Source: Stappia stellulata DSM 5886
GTDB taxonomy: Bacteria > Pseudomonadota > Alphaproteobacteria > Rhizobiales > Stappiaceae
Length of the DNA: 64,000 nucleotides
Direction: 5' to 3'
Assembly: GCF_000423705.1 (NCBI RefSeq)
Contig: NZ_AUIM01000011.1
Location: forward strand, 1-64,000
Numbering within the stretch: the first letter of the stretch is position 1; every line of letters starts with the position of its first letter. The notes beneath the pieces were generated by a model. The model did no database searches and was not told the origin of the DNA. It saw only the letters and a list, made by a program, of their open reading frames with translations. A program made the translations under genes and the position numbers. Below are positions 1 through 9,637 of this stretch, piece by piece.

Positions 1-2775
1 GTCGGCATCGTCGCGAATGCCACGGATTCCGATGCGACCGACAGCGTCTCCTATTCCGTCGACGACGCCCGCTTCACCGTCGATCCCGACGGCACCGTGC
101 GCATCGCAGACGGCGCAAGCTTCGACGCGGAGACGGAGGGCAGCATCGACGTCACCGTCACGGCGACCTCCACCGATGGCAGCACGTCCAGCGAGACCTT
201 TGCGGTCGACGTCACCGACGTGAACGAGAGCGCCGTCTCACCGGTCACCGACACGGACGCCAGCGCCAACACCCTGGCCGAGGATGCTTCCACCGGCACA
301 ACGGTCGGCATCGTGGCCAACGCCACTGACGCAGATGAGTCCGACAGCGTCAGCTACGCCGTTGACGACACCCGCTTCACCGTCGACCCCGACGGCACCG
401 TGCGCGTCGCAGACGGCGCAAGCTTCGATGCGGAGACGGAATCCAGCATCGACGTCACAGTCACCGCAACATCCACCGACGGCAGCACCTCGTCGGAAAC
501 CTTCGCGGTCGATGTGACGAATGTCATCGATGAAACGCCGACCGACATCGTCATGAGTGGTGGAACGGTCGATGAAAACAGCGCTTCGGGCACGGTGGTC
601 GCGACGCTCTCGACCGTGGATGCCGATGCCGGCGACAGCCACAGCTATGCCTTCACCAACGAACCGTCCGGATTCTTCGAAATCGTCGGGAACGAAATCC
701 GGGTAAAAGCCGGAGCGAACCTGGATCACGAGACTGCGGACCGACACACCGTAACCGTGCAAGTAACCGATTCCGCCGGGAACACCCACTCGGAGGATCT
801 GGACCTCGCGGTCAACGACGTGAACGAGGGGCCAAGCGCGGGGCTGGTCACTCTCGGCGCGGTCGCGGAAGACGGCAGCCTGACGATCACCGCCGCCCAA
901 CTGCTCGCCAACAGTTCCGATGTCGACGGCGACAGCCTGACCGTTTCCAGTGTCGCGGTGGATCCCGCTTATGGCACACTTGCAGACAATGGCGACGGCA
1001 CCTGGACCTTCACCCCGACGAGCGACTACGCGGCGAACTATGTACCGTTGAGCTTCGCCGTGACGGATGGAGAATACAATGCGGGATCATGGGCCCTGGT
1101 CGATGTGACCGCGGTTGCCGATGCCCCCGCGGTCGCGGTCGGCTCCACGACAAAAAATGCCTTCAGTACCGACTTCGAGAGCGGTGCCGCCAGCCAGTTC
1201 GTCTCGACCTACGAGGGCTGGAACTCGGATGGCGCAATCGAGGTGCGCGATGGGCTCGAGAGCTCGTCGAGCCCGGCTTCGACAACGCATATCGAACTGA
1301 ACATGGACCCGGACAATCAGCCCAGCGGCGACGACGACGACGACTCTCCACCGGCGTTTCCCGACGCGCCGAACATCTATCGCACAGTGGAAACGGAGGC
1401 GAACGGCACCTACGAGCTGACCTTCGACTACGCGGGCCGGCCAGGTTTTGACGCATCGGTAAACCGCATCGAGATCCTGTGGGACGGCGAGGTGATTGCC
1501 ACGCTCTCCGCCGACGGAACCGCCAGCTCGGAGCCGGTGTGGCAGAGCTATACGGTCACGCTGCCCGGCGACGGCGACCCGACACGCATCGAGTTCCGCG
1601 AGGCCGGCGTCGACGTCAGCCGCGGTCGCGGCATGTTCCTCGACAACATCCAGATCGCCGAGACACTTGAGGACGCGGCGCGCGGCGCGGCGAACACGGC
1701 AATCGATCTCCCGGACCTCTCCGGCAGTCTCTTCGACACCGACGGCTCGGAGGCGCTGTCGCTCGCCCTTTCCGGCTTGCCGAACGGCACCGTCATTTCC
1801 GACGGCAGCAACACGTTCACGGCGACGAGCGATAACGCGAGCGCCAACGTGACCGGCTGGAACCTTGCCAGTCTGCGCGCGACCCCGCCATCCGACTACA
1901 CCGGAACCATGCACCTAACCGTCTCCGCCACGGCGACAGAGGCGCTCAACGGCGACACCGCGACCACGCATACCGCGCTCAGGGTGCATGTCGACGGAGG
2001 GGACGGCCAGACCCTGACAGGAACGAGCGGCTCCGACACCATGGCAGGCACGGCCTATGACGACGTCATCGACAGCGGAATGGCCAGAGATACCGTCTCG
2101 GCCGGCGCCGGCGACGACATCATTCATTACAATGTGCGCTACAACGACGGCGGCAATCTCGTCGACGGGGGCGACGGCACGGACCTGGTGGATTTCTCAA
2201 GCTCTTCGCCCGGGGGATACACGACGAACTACGGCATCGGCATCGATCTCGCCACGGGCGCGGTCATCGATATCGGCAACTACAACGCCAACGGAAACTA
2301 CAGCTTCAGCTATGGTGTGAAATCCAGCGTCTCGAACGTCGAGGACGTGCGCGGCTCGGCCTTCAACGACCTGCTGAAGGGCGATGCCGGCGGGAACACA
2401 CTCTACGGCAATGCCGGCGACGACTTCCTCAGCGGCCGCGCGGGCAACGACGTGCTGGCGGGCGGCGGCGGCGACGACGCACTTTACGGCGGCGACGGCG
2501 CGGACCTGTTCATCTATGCGGCCGGCGACGGAAGCGACACGCTCGCCGGCGGCGCAGGAGGTGGCTGGACCGATATTCTCGACCTCGGCGATGGCGCCTC
2601 CGTGCAGCTCGGCGACTACGGGACCGACTGGACGGTGACGATCACGCAAGGAAACATCCTGACCGACGACAGCGCCAACGGTCATCTGGATCTCTCGCAG
2701 GATGCGGCGGGCTACATCGACATGCAGGACGGCAGCCGCATCGACTTCCAGGAGATCGAACAGATCCAGTGGTGA
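1..2775 (+). CDS. RTX/cadherin-repeat type I secreted adhesin-like protein (5' end outside window)
   Basis: The reading frame is open from base 1, so the N-terminus lies upstream; 924 codons are visible. Two near-identical repeats of about 101 residues (period 303 nt, starting at 1 and 304) are followed by two more diverged cadherin/VCBS-like domains ending in DVNEGP-type linkers (about residues 179-280 and 281-375). Residues about 380-560 look like a beta-sandwich carbohydrate-binding-like module, interrupted by a run of five Asp codons (1330-1344). Another Ig/cadherin-like domain follows, then RTX calcium-binding nonapeptides (GGDGADLF, GNAGDDFL, GGGGDDAL types) from about residue 675, and a hydrophobic-rich C-terminal tail typical of type I secretion signals. 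Such proteins are exported by ABC/MFP/TolC machines as adhesins or biofilm factors. Function is inferred from architecture only. A TolC-like gene faces it 33 bp away. Confidence 0.85.
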   Translation, partial: VGIVANATDSDATDSVSYSVDDARFTVDPDGTVRIADGASFDAETEGSIDVTVTATSTDGSTSSETFAVDVTDVNESAVSPVTDTDASANTLAEDASTGTTVGIVANATDADESDSVSYAVDDTRFTVDPDGTVRVADGASFDAETESSIDVTVTATSTDGSTSSETFAVDVTNVIDETPTDIVMSGGTVDENSASGTVVATLSTVDADAGDSHSYAFTNEPSGFFEIVGNEIRVKAGANLDHETADRHTVTVQVTDSAGNTHSEDLDLAVNDVNEGPSAGLVTLGAVAEDGSLTITAAQLLANSSDVDGDSLTVSSVAVDPAYGTLADNGDGTWTFTPTSDYAANYVPLSFAVTDGEYNAGSWALVDVTAVADAPAVAVGSTTKNAFSTDFESGAASQFVSTYEGWNSDGAIEVRDGLESSSSPASTTHIELNMDPDNQPSGDDDDDSPPAFPDAPNIYRTVETEANGTYELTFDYAGRPGFDASVNRIEILWDGEVIATLSADGTASSEPVWQSYTVTLPGDGDPTRIEFREAGVDVSRGRGMFLDNIQIAETLEDAARGAANTAIDLPDLSGSLFDTDGSEALSLALSGLPNGTVISDGSNTFTATSDNASANVTGWNLASLRATPPSDYTGTMHLTVSATATEALNGDTATTHTALRVHVDGGDGQTLTGTSGSDTMAGTAYDDVIDSGMARDTVSAGAGDDIIHYNVRYNDGGNLVDGGDGTDLVDFSSSSPGGYTTNYGIGIDLATGAVIDIGNYNANGNYSFSYGVKSSVSNVEDVRGSAFNDLLKGDAGGNTLYGNAGDDFLSGRAGNDVLAGGGGDDALYGGDGADLFIYAAGDGSDTLAGGAGGGWTDILDLGDGASVQLGDYGTDWTVTITQGNILTDDSANGHLDLSQDAAGYIDMQDGSRIDFQEIEQIQW

Positions 2776-2808
2776 CGACCGCGACAGCAGCGCCTTGGCT
2801 ACGGCCGG

Positions 2809-4176
2809 TCAGTCGCGCTTGTCCAGCCTGAGCGACCAGCTTTCCATCGTCGGAACGAGGCGCGCCGGCACGGCGACGACCTTTGCCGGAACGCCGAAGC
2901 GCTCGGGCGACAAGCGGCCGAGTGTCGCCAGCAGAAAGAGTTCCGCCACAGCGCGGTCGAAACGGGCGTTCTCGTAGACCGTCCGGCTGTCGACCAGTTC
3001 GCGCTGTCCGTTGAGAACATCAAGCAGCGTGCGTTCCCCACCGCGATATTCCATCTTCAGACCCCGCACCGCGCGTTCGTTCGCGGAAATCGCCTGCCTT
3101 GCGGCTTCCGCCCGCCGGCGGGAGGTTTCCATCTGCTTCTGCGCGGCGATCACGCTTTCGCGCACCTGAAGACGTGTGTCGTCGACCTCGTATTCGCGCT
3201 GCGCGGCCGTTTCCTTGGCCTGGCGCACGCTGGCGATGTTGCTGCCGCCGGTGAAGATCGGAACATTGACCCGCACACCGACCTGAAAATCCTCGACCGA
3301 TCGCGTTGCCAGACTGTCTCTGTATTCGTTGAGGTAAGACGCGCTGGCCGTGACCCTGGGCAGCATGTCGCCGACGCGGGCCCTTGCCGCGAACCGCGAG
3401 GCCCGTGCTTCGGAGACTTTCGAGCGCACCGTCGGATTGCCCCGCATGGCGATGTCGATCGCCGCCCCCAGCGACGCGGGAAGCAGGTCGGCCGGCAGGG
3501 CCGGCCATGCCAGCTTGCCCGGCTCCCGGCCGACCAGCCGCTGATAGGCGGCATCGCTTGCCGCAAGCTGGCCGAGCGCCTGTTCCAGATCGGCCTGCGC
3601 CTCATTGTAACGAGCGGAGGCCTGATCGACATCGGTGCGCGAGGCGTCGCCGAGTTCGACACGGCGCTTCGCCGACCTGCGTTCCTCGCCCACGAGTGCA
3701 AGATAGCTCTTTCGATGGGCGACGTTGTTCCGGTCCCTGAGGACGGCGAGAAAGGTCCGGCCGGTTCCAAACAGGAGGTCCTGTTCCGCGCCCAGCAGCC
3801 GCTCCTGCCCCGCCGCACTTTCCTCATGCGCCTGATTCAGACGGTTCACGCCGGCAAATCCCTGAAACAGGGTCTGTTCCGCCGTGATCTCCAGATTGTG
3901 CTCGAAGCGATCGTTGTCCGTCGCGTTCAGGTGGTCGCGGTAATCGCGCCGCTCCACCCCATAACTGCCCGACACGCGCGGCAGGAAGGCACTGCGCGCC
4001 TGCCACACCCCCTGATTCGTCGCGCGCTGCCGCGCGCGCTCGGCCTTCAGCGCAGGGCTTTGCCGATACGCCTCGCGCATGGCGTCGCGCAGTGTTTCCG
4101 CCTGCGCGGCGGGGCCGAACAGGCAGACTGCCAGCGCGACGCAAATGGCGCGCGAGGGGATGATCCAAACGGACAT
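2809..4176 (-). CDS. TolC-family outer membrane efflux/secretion channel
   Basis: A 455-aa protein with a clear signal peptide (hydrophobic core followed by AQA and then ETLRDAM) and the TolC/OEP pattern: an N-terminal LRDAMREAYRQSPAL segment, long heptad-rich helices, and GERTLLDVLNGQRELVDS in the second repeat. Members form trimeric outer-membrane exit ducts for type I secretion or RND/ABC efflux. Its convergent position beside a large RTX protein suggests, by inference, that it is the outer-membrane component for that substrate; no ABC or membrane-fusion gene lies between them. A GAGG Shine-Dalgarno sits about 8 nt before the ATG. Confidence 0.88.
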   Translation of the reverse strand: MSVWIIPSRAICVALAVCLFGPAAQAETLRDAMREAYRQSPALKAERARQRATNQGVWQARSAFLPRVSGSYGVERRDYRDHLNATDNDRFEHNLEITAEQTLFQGFAGVNRLNQAHEESAAGQERLLGAEQDLLFGTGRTFLAVLRDRNNVAHRKSYLALVGEERRSAKRRVELGDASRTDVDQASARYNEAQADLEQALGQLAASDAAYQRLVGREPGKLAWPALPADLLPASLGAAIDIAMRGNPTVRSKVSEARASRFAARARVGDMLPRVTASASYLNEYRDSLATRSVEDFQVGVRVNVPIFTGGSNIASVRQAKETAAQREYEVDDTRLQVRESVIAAQKQMETSRRRAEAARQAISANERAVRGLKMEYRGGERTLLDVLNGQRELVDSRTVYENARFDRAVAELFLLATLGRLSPERFGVPAKVVAVPARLVPTMESWSLRLDKRD

Positions 4177-4274
4177 GCGTCGGTCCTCATTGTCAAAGAG
4201 GACTCAACCCCAAACGTGGTTAAGGACGGCTTAACCCTGCGGCACCGCAGCACGATCCGGGCGGTCTTCGCCGG

Positions 4275-4727
4275 TCAGTCCTTGGTCGCGAGGATCCGCT
4301 CGATCTGGTCGGGCGGATGGCCGGTCAGCGTCTTGTCGACTTCGGCCACCACCCGGCTTGCGACCTCCTTGTGAAACGCCTTGCGCAAGTCGCCCAGCGT
4401 CATCGGCGGCGCGACGACCACCAGTTTCGAGAAGCGCCCGGCATGGGCCGCCTTGTAGAGAGCCTCGGCCACCTCCTTGGCAAAACGATGCTTTTCGAGT
4501 GTATGCCAGTCGGTGTCCTCCATGGCACTGCGGTGGGCGCCGGGCCCGTCGGCGCGTCGACCGGGACTGTCCGTCCCCTGTTCGGACGTGGCGGGATTCT
4601 CGTGCTCCAGGACCCGAAGAACCTCGAAATTCGGATAGTCGGCATCGCCTTCATTGCGGAAAAAGAGAGCCTTTTCACCGTCGCCGACAAGAATCCAGCT
4701 TTCGTGTTCGATGCGCAAGCCGCTCAT
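4275..4727 (-). CDS. host attachment family protein
   Basis: A 150-aa soluble protein. The start is the ATG at 4727, preceded by a perfect AAGGAGG seven nt upstream; the frame runs further upstream but is not needed. The pattern WILVGDGEKALFFRN at the N-terminus, the HRFAKEVAEALYKAA stretch and the VVAPPMTLGDLRKA segment match the family annotated as protein required for attachment to host cells, related to archaeal release-factor-like baeRF domains. The biochemical function is not established for the family. The middle (about residues 38-62) is a low-complexity polar insert. Confidence 0.75.
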   Translation of the reverse strand: MSGLRIEHESWILVGDGEKALFFRNEGDADYPNFEVLRVLEHENPATSEQGTDSPGRRADGPGAHRSAMEDTDWHTLEKHRFAKEVAEALYKAAHAGRFSKLVVVAPPMTLGDLRKAFHKEVASRVVAEVDKTLTGHPPDQIERILATKD

Positions 4728-4855
4728 CTTCGACCTCCTTGTTTGGCACTTCGCCGTTTCGCGATCGAAACGTCTGTCGGATCCGCGCAGGGGTGAGTCG
4801 CCTCCGGGTGACATCAACGCCTCGTCCATTTCACATAGGAACGAAAGCCCCGGAC

Positions 4856-5302
4856 TTAAACGCCCTGCGTGACCTCCGGGAGCAGACGGTCGCAGCCCGC
4901 ATCGAGCATCTCGAACACACGCTGGAAGCCGTCGGGTCCGCCGAAATAGGGATCGGGCACATCGACATCCAGGAACCGGCGCAGGACGCCGCCGCCGTTA
5001 ACGCGCATCGGCTTGAGGTTCGCGAGATTGTCGCCGTCCATCGCCAGCACGAGATCGAAGCGCTGAAAATCCGCAGCCGTCACCTGCCGCGCCCTGAGGC
5101 GGGTGAGATCGATGCCGTTGCGCCGCGCGATCGCAATCGACCGGGGATCGGGCGCCTTGCCGACATGCCAGCTCCCGGTCCCGGCCGAATCGACCCCGAT
5201 CCGCCCGTCGGCCCCCATGGATACGAGTTTTGCCCGCAGGATGCCCTCCGCCAGCGGAGACCGGCAGATATTGCCAAGACAGACGAACAAAACGGAGGTC
5301 AT
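4856..5302 (-). CDS. low-molecular-weight protein-tyrosine phosphatase
   Basis: A 148-aa enzyme with the LMW-PTP P-loop CLGNICRSP at residues 8-16 (Cys8 nucleophile, Arg14 phosphate binding) and the general-acid loop DPYF at 117-120. It hydrolyses phosphotyrosine; cellular targets are unknown, though some bacterial relatives act in exopolysaccharide control. The ATG at 5302 puts the P-loop next to the N-terminus, as in the family, and is preceded by GGGGAGAG. The ORF extends upstream but without family similarity. Confidence 0.93.
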   Translation of the reverse strand: MTSVLFVCLGNICRSPLAEGILRAKLVSMGADGRIGVDSAGTGSWHVGKAPDPRSIAIARRNGIDLTRLRARQVTAADFQRFDLVLAMDGDNLANLKPMRVNGGGVLRRFLDVDVPDPYFGGPDGFQRVFEMLDAGCDRLLPEVTQGV

Positions 5303-5456
5303 GCAGCTCTCCCCAGGACGCACCGGCCTATCGGCGGATGGCGAATAAAGATCCCCACGGCAGGGGGTGTTTTCACGGAACGCACATCCTAGGTGAAGGG
5401 GGAAGGCATTCAAGCGCCTGGAATTCGCGCGGGCCTCGACACAGGAGATCTTGCAT

Positions 5457-5750
5457 ATGGCATCCCGTCTTGACGACAGCGAACGCTCCGCAGCCCTGGC
5501 CGACCTTGACGGCTGGGCCCCGGCCGCGGACCGCGACGCAATCGAGAAGACCTTCACCTTCCGCGATTTCAACGAAGCCTTCGGCTTCATGACGCGATCC
5601 GCGCTGGTCGCGGAAAAGCTGAACCACCATCCAGAATGGTTCAACGTCTACAAGACGGTAAAGGTGACCCTGACCACCCATGACGCGGGCGGCCTCAGCC
5701 AGCTCGACGTGAAGATGGCAAAGGCGATGGACGCGATCGCCGCGACCTAG
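5457..5750 (+). CDS. phhB: 4a-hydroxytetrahydrobiopterin dehydratase
   Basis: A 97-aa pterin-4a-carbinolamine dehydratase. It carries the signature [16 protein letters not shown] with the catalytic His pair, and the C-terminal [19 protein letters not shown]. It dehydrates 4a-hydroxytetrahydropterin to quinonoid dihydropterin, recycling the cofactor of aromatic amino acid hydroxylases. The ATG at 5457 follows AGGAG by about 10 nt; a TTG two codons earlier is an alternative. No phenylalanine hydroxylase is visible nearby. Confidence 0.92.
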   Translation: MASRLDDSERSAALADLDGWAPAADRDAIEKTFTFRDFNEAFGFMTRSALVAEKLNHHPEWFNVYKTVKVTLTTHDAGGLSQLDVKMAKAMDAIAAT

Positions 5751-5791
5751 GTGTCAAAGCGCACATGCAAAACGCCAACGGGCTCCCGGAC

Positions 5792-6034
5792 TCAGCCCGG
5801 CTCGCCGCCGCGCTCCAGCACGAAGACATGCGTTTCGCCGGCCTGCTCGCGCGACACGAGACGATGGCCCGCCTCGTTGCAGAAATGCGGAATGTCGATC
5901 ACCGACATCGGGTCGGTCGCCTCGATCCGCACCCGCGTGCCGGCAGGCAGCCGGGCAAGCGCCTTGCGCGCCTTGAGCACCGGCAGCGGGCATTTCAGCC
6001 CCTTCAGATCGAGCTCGGTCAGCGGTTCGGTCAC
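5792..6034 (-). CDS. tusA: TusA-family sulfurtransferase
   Basis: A protein of about 80 aa with the SirA/TusA core LDLKGLKCPLPVLKARKAL, containing the persulfide-carrying Cys in CPLP, and the TDPMSVIDIPHFCNEAGH segment. TusA relays sulfur for tRNA thiolation and other sulfur-transfer routes. The GTG at 6034 gives the usual length and has a weak AGGGA upstream; an ATG at 6073 would add 13 residues but lacks a Shine-Dalgarno. The start is therefore uncertain. It is transcribed divergently from the DUF924 gene. Confidence 0.85.
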   Translation of the reverse strand: MTEPLTELDLKGLKCPLPVLKARKALARLPAGTRVRIEATDPMSVIDIPHFCNEAGHRLVSREQAGETHVFVLERGGEPG

Positions 6035-6178
6035 TGGGGTCGTCCCTGTCCAATGGATTGTCGGTATGACCATCGGTGCGAAGCCGGTCGTCGTGTTGCC
6101 GGCCCCCGCCTGCCTGGGGTTCCACGCCCGTTCCGGCGATGCGATAGTCGCATGACGCAACCCGAGGATAGGCCTGAA

Positions 6179-6730
6179 ATGACGCGCGACAAGATCGATC
6201 CCTTCGAAATCCTGGATTTCTGGTGGAAAGCCGGGCCGAAAAAATGGTTTGCCAGCGATGCGGCCTTCGACGACGAAATCCGCCAGCGGTTCGAGCCGGC
6301 CGTGACGGCGGCGGGACTCGGCGCCCTGGACGACTGGGCCGGCACCCCGCACGGCGCTTTGGCGCTGCTTCTGCTTCTCGACCAGTTCCCGCGCAACCTT
6401 TACCGCAACGACGCCAGGGCCTATTCGAGTGATGCTCGCGCGCTCGCCATCGCAGAACGGGCGCTCGACGCGGGCTTTGACCGCGCCTACCCGGGAATGG
6501 CACGCAGCTTCTTCTATCTTCCGTTCGAACATGCCGAGGACATGGCCGCGCAGGAGCGCAGCGTCGACCTGTTCCGCCGCCTCGGCGACGACACCACCTA
6601 TCTCTATGCCTTGGTGCATATGGACGTCATTCGCCGCTTCGGACGGTTTCCCCATCGCAACGCCGCGCTCGGACGCGACACGACCGCAGCGGAATCCGCC
6701 TATCTCGCCGACGGCGGGTTCGGCGCCTGA
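6179..6730 (+). CDS. DUF924 family protein
   Basis: A 183-aa protein with the DUF924 landmarks ILDFWWKAGPKKWF, LLLLDQFPRNLYR, FFYLPFEHAEDMAAQERSV and RFGRFPHRN. The family is all-helical and TPR-like, of unknown biochemical role. The ATG at 6179 is chosen because GAGGATAGG lies just upstream; ATG 6152 is in frame but has no ribosome-binding site. A strong intrinsic terminator follows 34 bp after the stop. Confidence 0.88.
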   Translation: MTRDKIDPFEILDFWWKAGPKKWFASDAAFDDEIRQRFEPAVTAAGLGALDDWAGTPHGALALLLLLDQFPRNLYRNDARAYSSDARALAIAERALDAGFDRAYPGMARSFFYLPFEHAEDMAAQERSVDLFRRLGDDTTYLYALVHMDVIRRFGRFPHRNAALGRDTTAAESAYLADGGFGA

Positions 6731-6763
6731 TTTCCAGGCACACGCTATTTTAGCTTATTTTTT

Positions 6764-6797
6764 ATGCAGACCCGCGAGGCGAGTCTGCATATTTTTT
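6764..6797. terminator. intrinsic terminator after DUF924 gene
   Basis: Perfect 8-bp stem ATGCAGAC (6764-6771) / GTCTGCAT (6783-6790) with an 11-nt loop, followed by a T6 tract. A T-rich tract on the other side could allow function in both directions. It separates the DUF924 gene from the glnK promoter region. Confidence 0.85.
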
Positions 6798-6893
6798 GAC
6801 CATGCGCCAGCCGGTGGCAACACGGCCGAAGCACGGGTTACGCAAAGTGGTTCGGCTTTTTATTAGCCTTTGATTTTCCTCGATAAATTCTGA

Positions 6894-7436
<543 letters not shown>

Positions 7437-7460
7437 TCCATTCGAGCAGGGGATAATCCG

Positions 7461-8786
7461 ATGAACAACCGTATCAAGTCCGCCGGTCTCGCCATTGTCG
7501 CGACGCTCGCGGCGAGCGGTCCGGCGCTCGCGCAGGACACGCCGCAGTTTTCGCTGTCGGGCGAGACCGCCTATATCTTCAACACGCTGCTCTTCCTGAT
7601 CGGCGGGTTCCTCGTCATGTGGATGGCTGCAGGCTTTGCCATGCTGGAAGCCGGCATGGTGCGCAGCAAGAACGTCTCCATGCAGTGCCTGAAAAACATC
7701 ACGCTCTATTCCATCGCGGGGCTGATGTTCTGGATCACCGGCTACAACCTGATGTACACCGGCGTCGACGGCGGCTTCATGGGATCGCTCGGGCCCTACA
7801 GCATCGACCCCGTCGGCGGCAATGCGCTCGACACCGGCTATTCGACCGCCTCCGACTGGTTCTTCCAGATGGTGTTCTGCGCCACAACGGCCTCCATCGT
7901 CTCCGGCACGCTCGCCGAGCGCATCAAGCTGTGGCCCTTCCTGATCTTCACGATCGTGCTGACCGGCTTCATCTATCCGATCGGCGGCTCTTGGGAGTGG
8001 GGCGCGGGCTGGCTTGACGGCATGGGCTTCTCCGACTTCGCCGGCTCCACGCTGGTGCACTCGGTCGGCGGCTGGGCCGCTCTTGCCGGCGCGCTGGTTC
8101 TCGGGGCACGCGCCGGGAAATACGGCGCGGACGGCCAGGTCCATCCCATGCCCGGCTCCTCCATGCCGCTCGCCACGCTCGGCACTTTCATCCTGTGGCT
8201 CGGCTGGTTCGGCTTCAACGGCGCCTCGCAGCTTGCCATGGGCACCATCGCCGACGCCACCGACGTGTCGCGGATCTTCGTCAACACCAACATGGCCGCC
8301 GCTGCCGGCGTCGTCGTCGCGGTGATCCTGATGCAGATCATGTACAAGAAGGTCGACGTGACGATGGCGCTGAACGGCGCGCTCGCCGGTCTCGTCTCGA
8401 TCACCGCGGAGCCGCTGGCCCCCAGCGTCTTCCAGTCGATCATCATCGGCGGCATCGGCGGCGTCATCGTGGTCTTCACCGTGCCGCTCCTCGACAAGCT
8501 GAAGATCGACGACGTGGTCGGCGCGATCCCGGTTCACCTGATCGCCGGCATCTGGGGCACGATGATCGTGCCGCTGTCCAACTCCGACGCGAGCTTCTAT
8601 GTCCAGGGCGTGGGCGTTGTCGCCTTCGGTGTCTTCACCTTCGGCGTCAGCCTGGTGGTGTGGCTCATCCTGAAATCGACCATCGGCGTGCGTGTGACCC
8701 CGGAAGAAGAGGCGCTCGGCCTCGACAAGACGGAAGTCGGCGTCGAAGCCTATCCGGAGTTCGGCCAGGGCAGCCAGCGGGTCTGA
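7461..8786 (+). CDS. amtB: ammonium transporter AmtB
   Basis: A 441-aa Amt/MEP/Rh transporter with a cleavable signal peptide (ending near ALAQD) and about 11 membrane helices. The twin pore histidines are visible as H200 (STLVHSVGGW) and H359 (AIPVHLIAGIWG), and the AGFAMLEAGMVRSKN signature is intact. It imports ammonium across the inner membrane and forms an operon with glnK, whose product is its regulator. A strong terminator follows. Confidence 0.97.
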   Translation: MNNRIKSAGLAIVATLAASGPALAQDTPQFSLSGETAYIFNTLLFLIGGFLVMWMAAGFAMLEAGMVRSKNVSMQCLKNITLYSIAGLMFWITGYNLMYTGVDGGFMGSLGPYSIDPVGGNALDTGYSTASDWFFQMVFCATTASIVSGTLAERIKLWPFLIFTIVLTGFIYPIGGSWEWGAGWLDGMGFSDFAGSTLVHSVGGWAALAGALVLGARAGKYGADGQVHPMPGSSMPLATLGTFILWLGWFGFNGASQLAMGTIADATDVSRIFVNTNMAAAAGVVVAVILMQIMYKKVDVTMALNGALAGLVSITAEPLAPSVFQSIIIGGIGGVIVVFTVPLLDKLKIDDVVGAIPVHLIAGIWGTMIVPLSNSDASFYVQGVGVVAFGVFTFGVSLVVWLILKSTIGVRVTPEEEALGLDKTEVGVEAYPEFGQGSQRV

Positions 8787-8837
8787 TCCGGCCTTGCCTC
8801 TCCCGTGACGGCCGATCCCGCATCGGCCGCACCTTGA

Positions 8838-8867
8838 AACCCGGAGCCCAGGCTCCGGGTTTTTTTG
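8838..8867 (+). terminator. intrinsic terminator of glnK-amtB
   Basis: An 11-bp perfect stem AACCCGGAGCC / GGCTCCGGGTT with a 2-nt spacer (the real loop must open a few pairs), followed by a T-run. Confidence 0.9.
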
Positions 8868-9029
8868 TGTCCCCGGGCGAGGGGAAGCAGCCCTTGCGGC
8901 CACGCCGGGAAGACAGCATCATCGCGCCACGGATGAAACGCACGCGAATCGATGCCCGCGCCACGCACGCATGTTTTCTCCGCCGACGATGCCCTTCGCC
9001 CACAGCTGCTCCCGGAAAGGATCCCGGCC

Positions 9030-9458
9030 ATGCCGTTCATCGTGTCGATACCGCTGACCCTGGCGCCGCTGCTGGTCTACAACCTGCTCGCGTTTTCGCT
9101 TCTGGGAGATGTGGGCGGAGATCCGTGGCTCGGACCGGTGCTCACCGTCGAACTGGTCTCCGGCGCCCGCTTCACGCTGGTCATCGGCGACCTGATGATC
9201 CTGTCCGGCCTCGTCCTGCTGTTCATAGAACTCCTGAAGGCAACCCGCACGGGCGTCGTCGCACTGACCGACCACATTCTGTCGACGCTGGTCTTCGTCG
9301 CCTATCTGGTGGAATTTCTCACCGTCCGCGAGGCGGCGACCTCCGTGTTCTTCATCCTGATCTGCATCTCGCTTGTGGACGTAATCGCCGGCTTCAGCAT
9401 CACCATCACCGGCGCGCGCCGCGATTTCGGTGTCTCGCGCGGCGACGACTACCACTGA
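9030..9458 (+). CDS. conserved inner-membrane protein, four predicted helices
   Basis: A 142-aa, strongly hydrophobic protein with four membrane segments: about residues 5-25, 48-68, 78-98 and 102-122. It ends in a short charged tail (GARRDFGVSRGDDYH). The ATG at 9030 follows GGAAAGGA. I recognise no enzymatic motif; similar four-helix proteins are widespread as hypotheticals in alphaproteobacteria. It stands alone between the amtB terminator and a sigma-54-type promoter. Confidence 0.75.
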   Translation: MPFIVSIPLTLAPLLVYNLLAFSLLGDVGGDPWLGPVLTVELVSGARFTLVIGDLMILSGLVLLFIELLKATRTGVVALTDHILSTLVFVAYLVEFLTVREAATSVFFILICISLVDVIAGFSITITGARRDFGVSRGDDYH

Positions 9459-9565
9459 ACGCACGCACCGACCGTTCGCCCGCAACAGAAAAAACGGCGG
9501 AAATCCGGGGACAACCGGCGCGATTCGCGCGCGCATCGCGAAATAGTTAACAAGAGGTTATCGCC

Positions 9566-9580
9566 TGGCACGGCATTTGC
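9566..9580 (+). promoter_or_regulatory. consensus sigma-54 promoter upstream of small-protein gene
   Basis: TGGCAC-N5-TTGC: GG at 9567-9568 and GC at 9579-9580 are separated by exactly ten bases, a full -24/-12 match. The predicted transcript start near 9592 leaves about 45 nt of leader before the ATG at 9638. A TTAA-N7-TTAT element (9547-9561), close to the CtrA TTAA-N7-TTAA pattern, lies just upstream, and a CGCGAT...ATCGCG inverted repeat is at 9519-9540. The activator is unknown. Confidence 0.65.
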
Positions 9581-9637
9581 GCTAAATTACCCGGTAACAA
9601 CGCCAATGTCTCAAATTGGCACGCCCGGGAGGCGACA

